DNA from: G963678445 sp963678445 | Lineage (GTDB): Bacteria; Hydrogenedentota; Hydrogenedentia; Hydrogenedentales; G963678445 | NCBI GenBank assembly: GCA_963678445.1 | Contig: OY782877.1 | Location: 3,534,001 to 3,598,000 of the forward strand | Direction: 5' to 3' | DNA: 64,000 nucleotides | Shown: positions 34,874 through 44,159 of the stretch, piece after piece | Layout: the number at the start of each line of letters is the position of its first letter | Numbering within the stretch: the stretch's first letter is position 1 | Made by a program: the position numbers and the translations under genes | Notes under the pieces: generated by a model | Told to the model about the DNA's origin: nothing | What the model saw: only the letters and a program-made list of their open reading frames with translations | Databases searched by the model: none

Positions 34874-36253
34874 ATGCGAATTGCGAGCATTTTAGCAACT
34901 GGCAATCCTAAAGCTGTCAGGAACCACAAAATTTTACTGGGGTCACAAAATGCAAGAACCAGCTCTCTTGCTTGCGGCCGCTGGACCGCTTTAGTTTTTT
35001 TTAGTTTTTTGATAGCGGTTTTCTCAACCAAAAACTGTTTTGGAAATGAGAAGGCGGAAATTTTGGATATGCTAAAAGAACATTCGCATTGGGCTGAGCA
35101 TGTTTCCTTTCGTGTGCACTGTGATTCCATTCGTGCTACTACAGGGAACCGAAATACCTCAGAGGGTGTTGTGCGACTAGATGGCGAGATGCATTTTCAA
35201 CAGATCATGAAGCGGAAGATTATCGAACCGGGTTGGGAATTTTCTGGCCAGCAGATTTCTGAGCAGTATGTCTATGGAATGCCTGGGAATACGAAATCTT
35301 TTGTTGAGTACGTGGCAAATGGGAAAGAGGCGAAAACGGGTTATATTCACATTTTCAAAAACGGAAAAGAGAAACGGAATATTTGGAGTTCTTATAAGGA
35401 GGTGGGGGCGCCCTTGTATTTACGTCTTGACCAAGTATCCCTGTTCGAATCTCTTCCAGAATTACTTTCCAAGGCGGATATTACCTTGTCAAACGAGGAC
35501 ATGCGTGGCATAAATTGCGTTACGGTCTCAGGAGAGACTCCCTATGGAAACATAAAAATGTGGTTGTCTCCGAAAGCAGGATATGCTCCTCTGAGGTATG
35601 TTGTAAAAAAAATTCCAGGAAAGCATCTTGCTCCAGATGGGGGAGGTCAGTTTATTCCCGGTGCGTTAAAGGAAGATGGGGAAAATATTCCAGCAACATG
35701 TGTTACTTATATCATGGACGATATACAACTCGAAAAAACAGGAAAATACTACATTCCGATCAAAGGGAAATTGACATCCACTCCTGAATTCGCGAATGGG
35801 AAGATTTCCCATGTGCTCCAGACGGATATTGAATTGAGCGATATTGATTTAAATCCAGATTTCGAAGCGATGGGAGCGTTTAAGCTCGAAGGGGTTCCGG
35901 ATGAAACACTTGTTACACTTTTTGATAAAGAGGGCCAAGGAATTAGCGACTTTGTCTACCGTGATGGGCAGGTTGTACCACGGATAAATCAGAAAGCGCT
36001 TGCTGCAATTGAGGATACGGTTCGTGTTGCCAAAGGGCAAGCTTTGGAAACAGGAAAGCAGTCCACCTTACATTTAGAAGTGAGGGAGAAATCGGCGCAG
36101 GCATTGAGTTTGGAGAAAGGTGGCTTTTTTTGGGGTAAGATTATCCTGTCGATACTGCTCTTGGGGGTACTCATTGTTTTGGTACCAGGTGGTTATTTTC
36201 TCCTTCGCAAAAGAGAGAGAATGCCAAAGGAGCAACAAGGAGAGGTCTCATAA
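34874..36253 (+). CDS. Membrane-anchored LolA-like periplasmic protein, copy 1
   Basis: 459 residues from ATG 34874 (AAAGGGTG upstream). A hydrophobic signal segment near residues 38-55 (ALVFFSFLIAVFST) precedes a beta-rich domain with alternating strands such as SFVEYVANGKEAKTGYIHIF and NIKMWLSPKAGYAPLRYVVKK, the pattern of LolA/LolB-like lipid-binding sheets. A C-terminal membrane helix (IILSILLLGVLIVLVPGGYFLL) and a short basic tail place the bulk in the periplasm. The copy at 36494 is a paralogue whose last 110 codons are nearly identical. Position between the cysteine-rich peptide and the C39/rhodanese fusion suggests the group works together. Family assignment is tentative. Confidence 0.55.
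   Translation: MRIASILATGNPKAVRNHKILLGSQNARTSSLACGRWTALVFFSFLIAVFSTKNCFGNEKAEILDMLKEHSHWAEHVSFRVHCDSIRATTGNRNTSEGVVRLDGEMHFQQIMKRKIIEPGWEFSGQQISEQYVYGMPGNTKSFVEYVANGKEAKTGYIHIFKNGKEKRNIWSSYKEVGAPLYLRLDQVSLFESLPELLSKADITLSNEDMRGINCVTVSGETPYGNIKMWLSPKAGYAPLRYVVKKIPGKHLAPDGGGQFIPGALKEDGENIPATCVTYIMDDIQLEKTGKYYIPIKGKLTSTPEFANGKISHVLQTDIELSDIDLNPDFEAMGAFKLEGVPDETLVTLFDKEGQGISDFVYRDGQVVPRINQKALAAIEDTVRVAKGQALETGKQSTLHLEVREKSAQALSLEKGGFFWGKIILSILLLGVLIVLVPGGYFLLRKRERMPKEQQGEVS
35854..36060 (+). repeat. Near-identical block shared with 37397-37606
   Basis: The 3' parts of the two LolA-like genes share long runs of identical bases (for example the stretch encoding DFVYRDGQVVPRINQKALAA and that for EDTVRVAKGQA), while their 5' halves are clearly diverged. 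The pattern indicates gene conversion or a partial recent duplication. Confidence 0.75.
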
Positions 36254-36493
36254 AACCGTCTAGTGAAGACTTGTTCGCCATCCTGCGAGAGCCCATCCCA
36301 AAGCTCTTTATCCCATCAATCAGCAACCGATAGTGTTTTCAGATTTTTTGGGGACAGGCCCACTGGATTCTCACGCTTGTTTCAAAATCATAGTGTAGTA
36401 AGGTTTAGTTCTAATGATAAGAATTGGTGTCAATCCTCTATGCCGACTTTGGAAGTCGGTAGCTTAAAACACCATGAATATGGAAGAAGTTTC

Positions 36494-37777
36494 ATGATGG
36501 GTTTATTGCCGCTACGATTTGTTTGGATAACCGTTATTCTGTGTATGTTTGTCAATATAGCATTTTCTCAAGAAGGGGAACCAAAAACAGTTTCCGAGAT
36601 ATTACGCACCTTAAAGAACAATATGAATTGGTCTAAATCGGTTTCTTTTCATATCGAAACGCATTCTTATAATACGCTGACAGGAGACAAACGAGAGATT
36701 AATAGTCTTGTGCGCAGAGATGATAATGCGATGCGTTTTCAACAATTTGCCAAAATAACCGCGCCAGGTGCTCATTGGTTAGCCCCTGGCTCGGCTATTT
36801 CAGAACAATACATCTATGGAATGTTAGGAAACAAGTCTTCCTTCTTTGCGTATCGTCTTGCGGGAGAAGAAAATACGCCGGGGAGAATTCGTGTTTTTCG
36901 AAACGGCAAAGAGCGAGTAGCATTCAAATCGACATATGATTCTGCAGGTGGCCCAATGTTTCTTTCGTTAAGCTCAATATCCTCTGAAAAATCATTGTGT
37001 GACTTATTATCGTCAGCAGACGTAGCTCTTTCCAATGAAGTATTAGAAGGGAAAGCATGTGCGGTTGTTGCAGGCGAAACTCCTTTCGGTAATATAAAAA
37101 TGTGGTTGTCAGCAGAAGAGGGCTATGCTCCGCTCAAATATGAGGTGAAGAAAGTTCCGGGCAAGCACCTAAGTTCCGATGGGAAAACCATGTTTAGTCC
37201 GGCTCCCCTAAAAGAAGACGGGGATTTTTTTCCTACGACACACACCCTTTTTACTGTCGATAATATCGTATTAGAGAAAATAGGAACATACTATGTTCCA
37301 GTGAAGGGAGAACTCTTGGTTCGACCGGAGTTTGAAAAGGGGAAAGACGGTGGTGAGCAACGTACGGTTATTGAATTAAGTAACATTGAATTGGAACCAG
37401 ATTTCGAAGCGATGGGAGCGTTTAAGCTCGAAGGGGTACCAGATGGGACCAATGTACAGATTTTTGAAGAAGATAATCGTGTTTCCACCGACTTTGTCTA
37501 CCGTGATGGGCAGGTTGTGCCACGGATAAATCAGAAAGCGCTTGCTGCAATTGAGGATACGGTTCGTGTTGCCAAAGGGCAAGCTGCTTTGGAAACAGGA
37601 AAACACACCACCTTGCATTTGGAAGTGAGGGAGAAGTCGGCGCAGGTATTAGGTTTGGAGAAAGGCGTTTTTTTTGAGGGGAAGATCATCCTATTAATAC
37701 TGTTCCTGGGCGCACTCATTATTTTGGTATCAGGCATTCATTTTTTCCTTCGAAAAAGAAAGAAAATGACGGAGTAG
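36494..37777 (+). CDS. Membrane-anchored LolA-like periplasmic protein, copy 2
   Basis: Start chosen at ATG 36494 (MMGLLPLRFVWITVILCMF) because AGAAG lies just upstream and it begins directly with the signal peptide; an in-frame ATG at 36440 and one at 36263 add unsupported residues. 427 residues. The same layout as the gene at 34874: strands such as NIKMWLSAEEGYAPLKYEVKK, conserved FEAMGAFKLEGVPD, and a C-terminal helix IILLILFLGALIILVSGIHFFL with a basic tail. One of the pair may have specialised. No catalytic residues obvious. Confidence 0.55.
   Translation: MMGLLPLRFVWITVILCMFVNIAFSQEGEPKTVSEILRTLKNNMNWSKSVSFHIETHSYNTLTGDKREINSLVRRDDNAMRFQQFAKITAPGAHWLAPGSAISEQYIYGMLGNKSSFFAYRLAGEENTPGRIRVFRNGKERVAFKSTYDSAGGPMFLSLSSISSEKSLCDLLSSADVALSNEVLEGKACAVVAGETPFGNIKMWLSAEEGYAPLKYEVKKVPGKHLSSDGKTMFSPAPLKEDGDFFPTTHTLFTVDNIVLEKIGTYYVPVKGELLVRPEFEKGKDGGEQRTVIELSNIELEPDFEAMGAFKLEGVPDGTNVQIFEEDNRVSTDFVYRDGQVVPRINQKALAAIEDTVRVAKGQAALETGKHTTLHLEVREKSAQVLGLEKGVFFEGKIILLILFLGALIILVSGIHFFLRKRKKMTE
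37397..37606 (+). repeat. Near-identical block shared with 35854-36060
   Basis: Second copy of the shared 3' block of the two LolA-like genes; differs by a few bases and a three-base insertion (AAGCTGCT versus AAGCT). Confidence 0.75.
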
Positions 37778-37829
37778 TAGCGACAAATTTGTGATAGCCG
37801 GTAGTTATCTTAGCTGGAGATCAGGGTTG

Positions 37830-38933
37830 ATGCATTATTGTGTTGGTAATGTGCCCAAAAGACGGTATGCGCCAAAAAGAACTTTATTAGCGTTCGTTTT
37901 ATCGCTAATGGTTGTAGGGTTGTCGTCTCTATCGGTACACGCGTCTACGCGGCAGTGTGGCTTGTATGGCATGTACGCTTGTATGCAGTATTATGATAAT
38001 CGAACATCTTTTGAGACCTTGGCATATGGAGATTATATTTCGAAACCCAAAGGAAGTACATTAACTGATTTGTCTCGTATCGCGAAAGATTTTGGACTAT
38101 ATGCCGTCCCTGTTAAAAATCTGAGTTTGAACGCTTTGCGTTATAGCAAAATGCCGCTTGTTATTAGTGTTCGACAAGATGCATTAGATAAAGGGGTTGG
38201 GCATTATTACACAGTGCTGCCTGCATCCAGCGGGGAAAGTATATTGTTCGACGCTTCAACAGGGATTGTTTTCAACGATTTTAATATATTGCAGGGGCGT
38301 TGGAATGGGATTGCGTTGGTGGTCTCTAATCGGCCAGTTGCCTTGTACCGTATTTTTAAACGTCATTATCTGTATGTTTCTCTTTTCCTGCTTTCTCTTT
38401 TTGTAATACGCAGATTTATTGGAATAATGCGTAAGCAGATCGGTATTGAAGTAAACCGTCGATATCTAGTGCATCTAGGAATATTTTTTATGATATTTTT
38501 TATTGCGGCTGTTTCGCCGTGGTTTCTCTATGCCGTAGATAGTCAAAGCCCGTTGTTACAAAATAAAAAGGTAGTTGCTGCTGTACAGGCGAGGCATTTG
38601 GAAGCTTTTTTGCCAGAAATCGCCGTTTCAGATATTGAGAATCGAGCGCAACAGGGGCATGTTTTTATTGATGCTCGTCTTCCTGTCGATTACGCACAAG
38701 GGCATCTATCGAATGCAATCAATATTCCTCCTTCTATGGAAAATTTGACATTGACTGCTATTTTGCAAGCGTATCCTAAGAATCAACCATTTGTTGTGTA
38801 TTGTCAAAGTGCAGGGTGTCCCTATGCAATTGCTGTAGCACGCCGCCTGTTTGAAAACGATTATTTTAATATTTTCTATTATAAAGAAGGATGGTATGGT
38901 TGGCTTAAGTACAAAAAGGGCGCATATGAATAG
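37830..38933 (+). CDS. Periplasmic C39-type peptidase fused to membrane helices and a rhodanese domain
   Basis: ATG 37830 gives a signal segment (LLAFVLSLMVVGLSSLSVHA); a GTG at 37791 is an alternative. Residues about 40-170 look like a C39 (bacteriocin-leader) cysteine peptidase: TRQCGLYGMYACMQYY with the Gln-Cys oxyanion/nucleophile pair, GVGHYYTVLP with the His, and ILFDASTGI with the Asp. Two membrane helices follow (YVSLFLLSLFVI, LGIFFMIFFIAAVSPWFLY), then a rhodanese domain: HVFIDARLPVDYAQGHLSNA and active-site loop VVYCQSAGCPYA with Cys. Both domains should face the periplasm. C39 domains normally cleave leader peptides after a double Gly as part of an ABC exporter; here no ABC is fused, so it may be a free-standing processor. 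Its stop overlaps the next start. Confidence 0.7.
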   Translation: MHYCVGNVPKRRYAPKRTLLAFVLSLMVVGLSSLSVHASTRQCGLYGMYACMQYYDNRTSFETLAYGDYISKPKGSTLTDLSRIAKDFGLYAVPVKNLSLNALRYSKMPLVISVRQDALDKGVGHYYTVLPASSGESILFDASTGIVFNDFNILQGRWNGIALVVSNRPVALYRIFKRHYLYVSLFLLSLFVIRRFIGIMRKQIGIEVNRRYLVHLGIFFMIFFIAAVSPWFLYAVDSQSPLLQNKKVVAAVQARHLEAFLPEIAVSDIENRAQQGHVFIDARLPVDYAQGHLSNAINIPPSMENLTLTAILQAYPKNQPFVVYCQSAGCPYAIAVARRLFENDYFNIFYYKEGWYGWLKYKKGAYE

Positions 38934-39384
38934 CAAATTTGGGCAGTTTTTCCTTTTTAAGAGTGTAGTTCAGCCAGGGTGTATTGTTATAGGGATTGTT
39001 TTTGTAATATCGGGCCTTTTGAAACTGCAACTGCCTTTTGAGTTTTTGTCGGTAGTATACAGTTATCAAATTTTCAATCAGCACATCGGTTTTTTTGTGG
39101 CCCTGTTTTTACCATATCTGGAATTGGTTTTGGGAACCTTTCTTGTAATGAATCTTTTTCCATTTGAAGTACTGTGTTGGGTTTTTTTGTCCACTTGTGT
39201 TTTTTTAATTGCCCAGTTATGGGCTTTATTTAGCGGATTAAGCATTGCATGTGGATGCTTTGGCGGAAGTGCTACAGACTTAATAGGTTATTCTTCACTT
39301 GGACGCACTTTTCTACTGTTTATTGGGATATTTTTCTTGTTGCGCCATCACGTTAATACTCAAAAAAACACTAATGCAAAGTAG
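38926..39384 (+). CDS. DoxX/MauE-like membrane protein
   Basis: ATG 38926 lies inside the last codons of the preceding gene with AAAGGG upstream; 152 residues. Four membrane helices (IVIGIVFVISGLLKLQL, FFVALFLPYLELVLGTFLV, CWVFLSTCVFLIAQLWALF, TFLLFIGIFFLL). The SGLLK motif after helix 1 and the CGCFGG motif after helix 3 are characteristic of MauE/DoxX-type proteins, which transfer electrons or disulfides across the membrane. Coupled translation with the C39/rhodanese gene argues that they form one redox or thiol-processing unit for the cysteine-rich peptide. Confidence 0.7.
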   Translation: MNSKFGQFFLFKSVVQPGCIVIGIVFVISGLLKLQLPFEFLSVVYSYQIFNQHIGFFVALFLPYLELVLGTFLVMNLFPFEVLCWVFLSTCVFLIAQLWALFSGLSIACGCFGGSATDLIGYSSLGRTFLLFIGIFFLLRHHVNTQKNTNAK

Positions 39385-39437
39385 ATCTCGGAAGAGAATT
39401 ACCATACTTTGGCCGCTCAAAAAAAGAGGGTGAATTA

Positions 39438-41227
39438 GTGAAAATTTTCTTTTGTAGCAGAATGTTAACGAAAAGTTTTGAGAGTCGAACTGTTTTCAAT
39501 TGGGAATGGTTATGTATTCGAGCTTTGGTTTCGTGGGGGGGCGTCTTTTTTTTGGGGATCGGCGCTATAAGCCTTTTTTTGGGGTGTTCTGCGAAAGATT
39601 CTGGCAGAGTTTCCGGGGCGTTGAGTGAGGTAGCGGTGAGGGAGATTGAGGGATATTTGAATGCGCGGTTGGATGTTGTGGCGGCGATGCCGGAGCATCC
39701 GGAGTCGGCGGAGGTGTATGCGCATGTGTTGTCGCGTTGGCGGTATGATACGGGGGCGTCGGTGGAGAAGGCGGGGTGGGCGATGGCGTTGGCGCTTCCT
39801 GATTCGCCTTTGGGGTTGTATGCGTTTGCAAGGCTGCTGGATGGTTTTGAGGATTCGGAGTTGGGACGTGCGTCGGTCTTGGCGTATTCGGAGCGAATGA
39901 TCGCGGAACGGCCGGATGGGCGTGTGGCGGCAATGGCTTTTGAGCGTATCTTGCGGGGGGGGATTCGGCGGGTGCGGTGGCAAGGTGTGAGGAGATGGTG
40001 GAACGGTATGGAGGGAGGCGTTTGGGGGTCTTTGCGCGGGTGCGTTTGGCGGATTTGTTGGAGGCGCAGGGAAAAGGGGGGCTTGCCGCGGAACATCGGT
40101 TGTTGGCGTGGCAGGCGGATCCGAAGCGGGGACGGCAGGTTTTTAATAAGTTGTATTTGTATTGGCAGGAGCAGGGAGCTTGGTATTGGCCGTTGTTGTT
40201 TCCACAATCGTTGCTTACGGATGTTGCTGTGGATGGGGTGAAGGCGCGTGCTTTGGCGGAGTTGCGCCGTTATGATCTTCGTTCTGATGCTGGGGAAGGA
40301 GAGGCGCCGGTTCGCTATCGTGATCTTATTAGGCAGTTGCGTGAGGGGGGGCGGTGTCTTGTACGGGGGCGTTTTGCAGCCGCATCGGAGGCTTTTTCGG
40401 GGGTGTTGGCTTTGTTTGGGGAGGTGTCGTTGTCTGATGGTGAGGTGGTGGATTATGCCTTGGCGTTGGCTTTGTCGGATATGCATGTGCCTATGGCGGA
40501 TGGGCTTGGCGATGAGATGCGTTCGCCTGGGGAGGTTTGGGCGTTACAGGCGCAGTTTCGGAACTTGCAGCGGTCGGCGTTGGCGTTGGCGGCACCGTTT
40601 CTGGGGGGGGAGCCTGAGGCGCTTTCCCTGTATCAACGTCTTGAGGTGGCGCGTTGTTATCGGATGCATGCGCAGCCTCGTGAGGCGGTGCAATGGCTGG
40701 AGGCGTTTTGTCTTGACGAAGGGTTGTCGTCGGACAGTCGTGCGACCTGTGTGACGTTATTGACTGATATTTACACGCAGGATTTGAGTGCGCCACAGGA
40801 GGCGATTCGTGTGTATCTGGCTTGTGCCAAGTTGGAAAATAACCCTGAGTATACGTTTCAGGCTGCGTTTCAGTATTACAATATGGGGGCGTATTACGAT
40901 GCGGAACAACTGTTGAGGACTTTGCAGTCCACCTCGGATACGAGGGGGGATACGCGAGAAGCGGAGGTTTTGTATTTACTGGCTTTGTGCAAAATGCAGT
41001 CGGGGGATAGAACGAAAGCTTCGTCGTTGTTGGATAGTCTGGTAGTGTCTTATCCGAAGCATGTGCTTGCCCCTCAGGCGTTGCTTTTGCTTGCCAAGCA
41101 AGCGTCTATATCGGGGGAAACGCATGGGATGCGTGGGTTGTTGGAGCGAATCGAATCTGAGTATCCAGATTCTTCGGCGTGTCGTGAGGTTTCTTATTAT
41201 CTTGAGCAGTTACGGGGTAGTTCGTGA
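39438..41227 (+). pseudogene. TPR lipoprotein interrupted at a G8 tract (possible phase-variable gene)
   Basis: GTG 39438 opens a lipoprotein signal (VFFLGIGAISLFLGCSAKDS, lipobox LFLGC). The frame continues to a run of eight G at 39955-39962, where it changes: one additional G would give ILRGGDSAGAVARCEEMVER and join the first half to a second open segment (39962-41227). That part holds helical TPR-like repeats (YTFQAAFQYYNMGAYYDAEQLL, VLYLLALCKMQSGDRTKA). A homopolymer of this length is also a common assembly error, so the gene may be intact or phase-variable. The gene is unusually G-rich on the coding strand. It is the first gene of the type II secretion operon; a TPR lipoprotein could act as a pilotin-like assembly factor. 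Full length about 595 residues. Confidence 0.6.
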
Positions 41228-41296
41228 AAACGAGGGGAAAAGTGGGTGTATAGATTTATTTTGTGTAGTGGCTTGGACGGGATAAGGAATGGGGAA

Positions 41297-42580
41297 ATGA
41301 AAAAGTTTTTGGGTTGGATGTCGGTTGGTGCTGTGTTTTTTCTGGCGAGTCTATTTTCATTGTGCGCGGTGGGTGAGGCTATTTCGTTGACGATTGGACA
41401 GGAAAGTGGTAATTCCCAGTTTCCTGTGTATGGGGTAAATACAGAGGATTCTGGTTTTGTTCTGAAAGCACGCATGCTGTCGACGTCGCCGCTTAGGCCA
41501 TCGGCAGGGGTCAAGATGAAAACTCTGGCGGAAATGCCGGATATTATGCCGGTTTATGCGGGCTTTTTTGACAATGATTTGGCGTATTATGTGGATCGAG
41601 ATCTGCTTGAACCATTGGATAGCTTTTTTGCGGAACTGGGATTGTCGGTTGAGGAAGTTATTCCAGAGTCGTTGTTGTCGGCGGTTCGGTATAAAGGAAA
41701 AATCTGGGCGCTTCCTAATCGGATGAATTGTTTTGTTATGTCTTATGAGGAAACGGTTTTAAAGCGTCTTGGTTTGAAAGACAGTTTTGATTCATGGGCC
41801 TCGCTGATGGCGGCGGGTGAACGTATATCGAAGGAGGCGGTGGCGGATCAACAGGTCATGGGGGTTCGTGGAAAATTGTCGAGAGAAGATATGGTGTCGG
41901 CATTTTTCTTATGGCATAACTATGCGTTACAACCTGAAAATATGCCGGAAACATCACTGGCTACTCTTTTATTGGATTATTATGCACGGGGCGTTTTTGG
42001 GCCTGAGGACGCCGTTCATACTTCATCTTTTTCTGAGCATGCGTTTACATTGCAGATGGCACAGGATGTTGCATCTACCCAAGGAAAGCGAGTAATGCCT
42101 GTTCCGGATAGAGTAAATTCGGAAGATTCGACGGCGTTGCCGCACTTAGTATTTTTGGAGTCGTTTGCATTAAAACGCAATACGTCTGAAAAAGTGGCTG
42201 CCGGACGCAGCTTTTTGTCTTGGCTGCTTCAAATCGAGACACAGCTGGCTATCCTTGAATACGACAGTGCTTTCTATGCGTATCACCATGTTCCTGCGCT
42301 TCGAACTGTTTTTGAGAATGAGAAGTTTCGGAAGGCGTGTGTGACTTTACAGCCTGATGGTAAACGGTTGTGGGAATCGCTAAAAAATGTCTATGTAACG
42401 AAGGCAGACCCAAATAGTTTTCGTGCGCAGCGGCAAGCGATTGTTGCGCGTATAAAGGAGTCTGAAGAAGCAAAACGGAGGGGAAGCAAGATCGAGGCGT
42501 ACTTGTTGTTGATGCAGCCGCTTCCCTTTACGGAACCTGATGGGACAACACAGAGTGTGACTTCTTTTGATGCGTATTGA
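41297..42580 (+). CDS. Extracellular solute-binding-like protein (sugar type)
   Basis: ATG 41297 with GGGGAA upstream; 427 residues with a signal peptide (FLGWMSVGAVFFLASLFSL). The middle follows the family-1 solute-binding plan: MPDIMPVYAGFFDNDLAYYVDRDLLEPLDSF, ALPNRMNCFVMSYEETVLKRLGL and SFLSWLLQIETQLAI. The typical N-terminal strand after the signal is short, and no ABC permease or ATPase gene is nearby, so it may have been reused, for example as a sensor or secretion accessory in the type II operon. Confidence 0.65.
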   Translation: MKKFLGWMSVGAVFFLASLFSLCAVGEAISLTIGQESGNSQFPVYGVNTEDSGFVLKARMLSTSPLRPSAGVKMKTLAEMPDIMPVYAGFFDNDLAYYVDRDLLEPLDSFFAELGLSVEEVIPESLLSAVRYKGKIWALPNRMNCFVMSYEETVLKRLGLKDSFDSWASLMAAGERISKEAVADQQVMGVRGKLSREDMVSAFFLWHNYALQPENMPETSLATLLLDYYARGVFGPEDAVHTSSFSEHAFTLQMAQDVASTQGKRVMPVPDRVNSEDSTALPHLVFLESFALKRNTSEKVAAGRSFLSWLLQIETQLAILEYDSAFYAYHHVPALRTVFENEKFRKACVTLQPDGKRLWESLKNVYVTKADPNSFRAQRQAIVARIKESEEAKRRGSKIEAYLLLMQPLPFTEPDGTTQSVTSFDAY

Positions 42581-42659
42581 TGTGTGGGGAAAGAACGGAA
42601 TTGGGGAACAGTGCAAAAATGGTATCAATAGTCGTTTTTTCATATAGTCGTTTTTTCGC

Positions 42660-44159
42660 ATGAAGATTTCGCTTGGAATGCTTATATGCGTGGCATCGCT
42701 TTTCGTCTCATTTTTTGGGGAGGCGGAATCGCCTCCGTTTGAATTGTGGGCAGCGTATACACAGCCTTCTCATATTGGACGGGTTGTGCTGCGTAATTGT
42801 GGAGACCGAAAACAAACGCTTGATACGGTAGCATTGCTTAGTGGCGATGGGAAGGAATGTTCACCGTTATGGTTAACGGTGGAGCCACGTCAGATAGAAC
42901 CCGGGGCAGTGGCATTGGTTTCCTGGTTTATACCGACGGACATGATTAATCCATTACAGTTTGAATCTGATGGTTTGTTGGGTTCGTGCTGTTTGCGTGT
43001 AAACGAGCGGAATTATACATGTAATATCGTTGAACCGTCGCCTTTAATCAGTTATGCCGTGCAGGATGATGAAGGGCGAATCTATTTGTACTTAAAGGGG
43101 GGGGCGTTGCCATTGCCGCTGGTTACACAGTGTTTTTTGAATGGTGTTTCGGTGGGTGCGCCACAGACGATACTGTGTCCGGAAGCTTGTTCGATGTTGC
43201 TTGTTGTGTCAACCCCACAGTTTAAGATGACGTCGATAGAGGTTCCCCTGATAACGGTACAATTGCAGTTAGAGTCGGGCGAGGAGATCCGTCTTTTCAC
43301 GCGTTTGTTTCATACCCGGCATACGCTTATACGAGAAGTGGAAACGCATATGACGGTGGGGCGATGCCTTACGCATAAAGAGGGTACGTGGAGGGAAGCA
43401 GGGAAAAAAGCTGTTGAAAATGCGGCTGCGCATTTGGGGGAGTTACGCACAATCAAGTTTTGTAATATGGATTTGAGCAGCCATGGCCCATTTTATTTTG
43501 CATCGTTGGCGGAACAAAACCATATTGAGCCGCAACTTGCATATCCACAGCAATGTCGTAACGGGGATTACATTGCTGCGTTGCTTGAAAGTGCGGAACG
43601 AACCAGAGCTTGGAGTGAACCTGGTATTTTTTTCTCATGGATATTTCCTGCGGATATTCATGACGGCACTATTCCGAGGTACAGTTTTCCAAAACTACGG
43701 GCCATGGTTTACGCAGTTCTGGCAGGGGGAAGTCAGGGGATAGAGTTTCATGAGATTCGGCGTGATGATTCTGAGGGGGAGACGAAGAGAAATTATCTGC
43801 GGTTGCAGAAAGAAGTGGCTATGTTGCAGCCTTTATTGGCCGTTTCAGAACCCGTCAATTTAGTGCACTCGTCATCACAGGAAGTGCTTGTTCGCACGTT
43901 GCTATGTGGAGATCAGGGGATCCTGGTTTTTCTTTTTAGTCGTGAGGGGCGTCCTTCACTGGAGATGCGCGAATACCCGATTGTGTTACAAGCGCCGAAG
44001 GGCCTCCCACTGACATCGAGTGCGATTGAAATAGGTGGAGATGCGGGTATTCATGAGGTGCAGTATACGGATGGAAAGCTTTCATTTGTCTGTAGAGATA
44101 ATTTAGCAAGCGTGTTTTTTATTGCTCGGCGTACTGAGGTGCAATGTGATAGAAGTTAA
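42660..44159 (+). CDS. Secreted or periplasmic protein of unknown function in the type II operon
   Basis: ATG 42660 begins a signal peptide (LGMLICVASLFVSFFGEAES). 499 residues. The N-terminal 200 residues are beta-rich; the second half has an alpha/beta part with RAMVYAVLAGGSQGIEFHEI, similar in feel to the later strands of glycoside-hydrolase barrels, preceded by GIFFSWIFPADIHDG. I could not fix a family or catalytic residues. Its last 14 bases overlap the start of gspE, so it is co-translated with the secretion genes and may be a substrate or an accessory. Confidence 0.55.
   Translation: MKISLGMLICVASLFVSFFGEAESPPFELWAAYTQPSHIGRVVLRNCGDRKQTLDTVALLSGDGKECSPLWLTVEPRQIEPGAVALVSWFIPTDMINPLQFESDGLLGSCCLRVNERNYTCNIVEPSPLISYAVQDDEGRIYLYLKGGALPLPLVTQCFLNGVSVGAPQTILCPEACSMLLVVSTPQFKMTSIEVPLITVQLQLESGEEIRLFTRLFHTRHTLIREVETHMTVGRCLTHKEGTWREAGKKAVENAAAHLGELRTIKFCNMDLSSHGPFYFASLAEQNHIEPQLAYPQQCRNGDYIAALLESAERTRAWSEPGIFFSWIFPADIHDGTIPRYSFPKLRAMVYAVLAGGSQGIEFHEIRRDDSEGETKRNYLRLQKEVAMLQPLLAVSEPVNLVHSSSQEVLVRTLLCGDQGILVFLFSREGRPSLEMREYPIVLQAPKGLPLTSSAIEIGGDAGIHEVQYTDGKLSFVCRDNLASVFFIARRTEVQCDRS

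Noticed and set aside
39371..40486. A 371-codon minus-strand open frame
   Set aside because: Pro/Arg/His/Thr-rich antisense of the G-skewed TPR lipoprotein gene.
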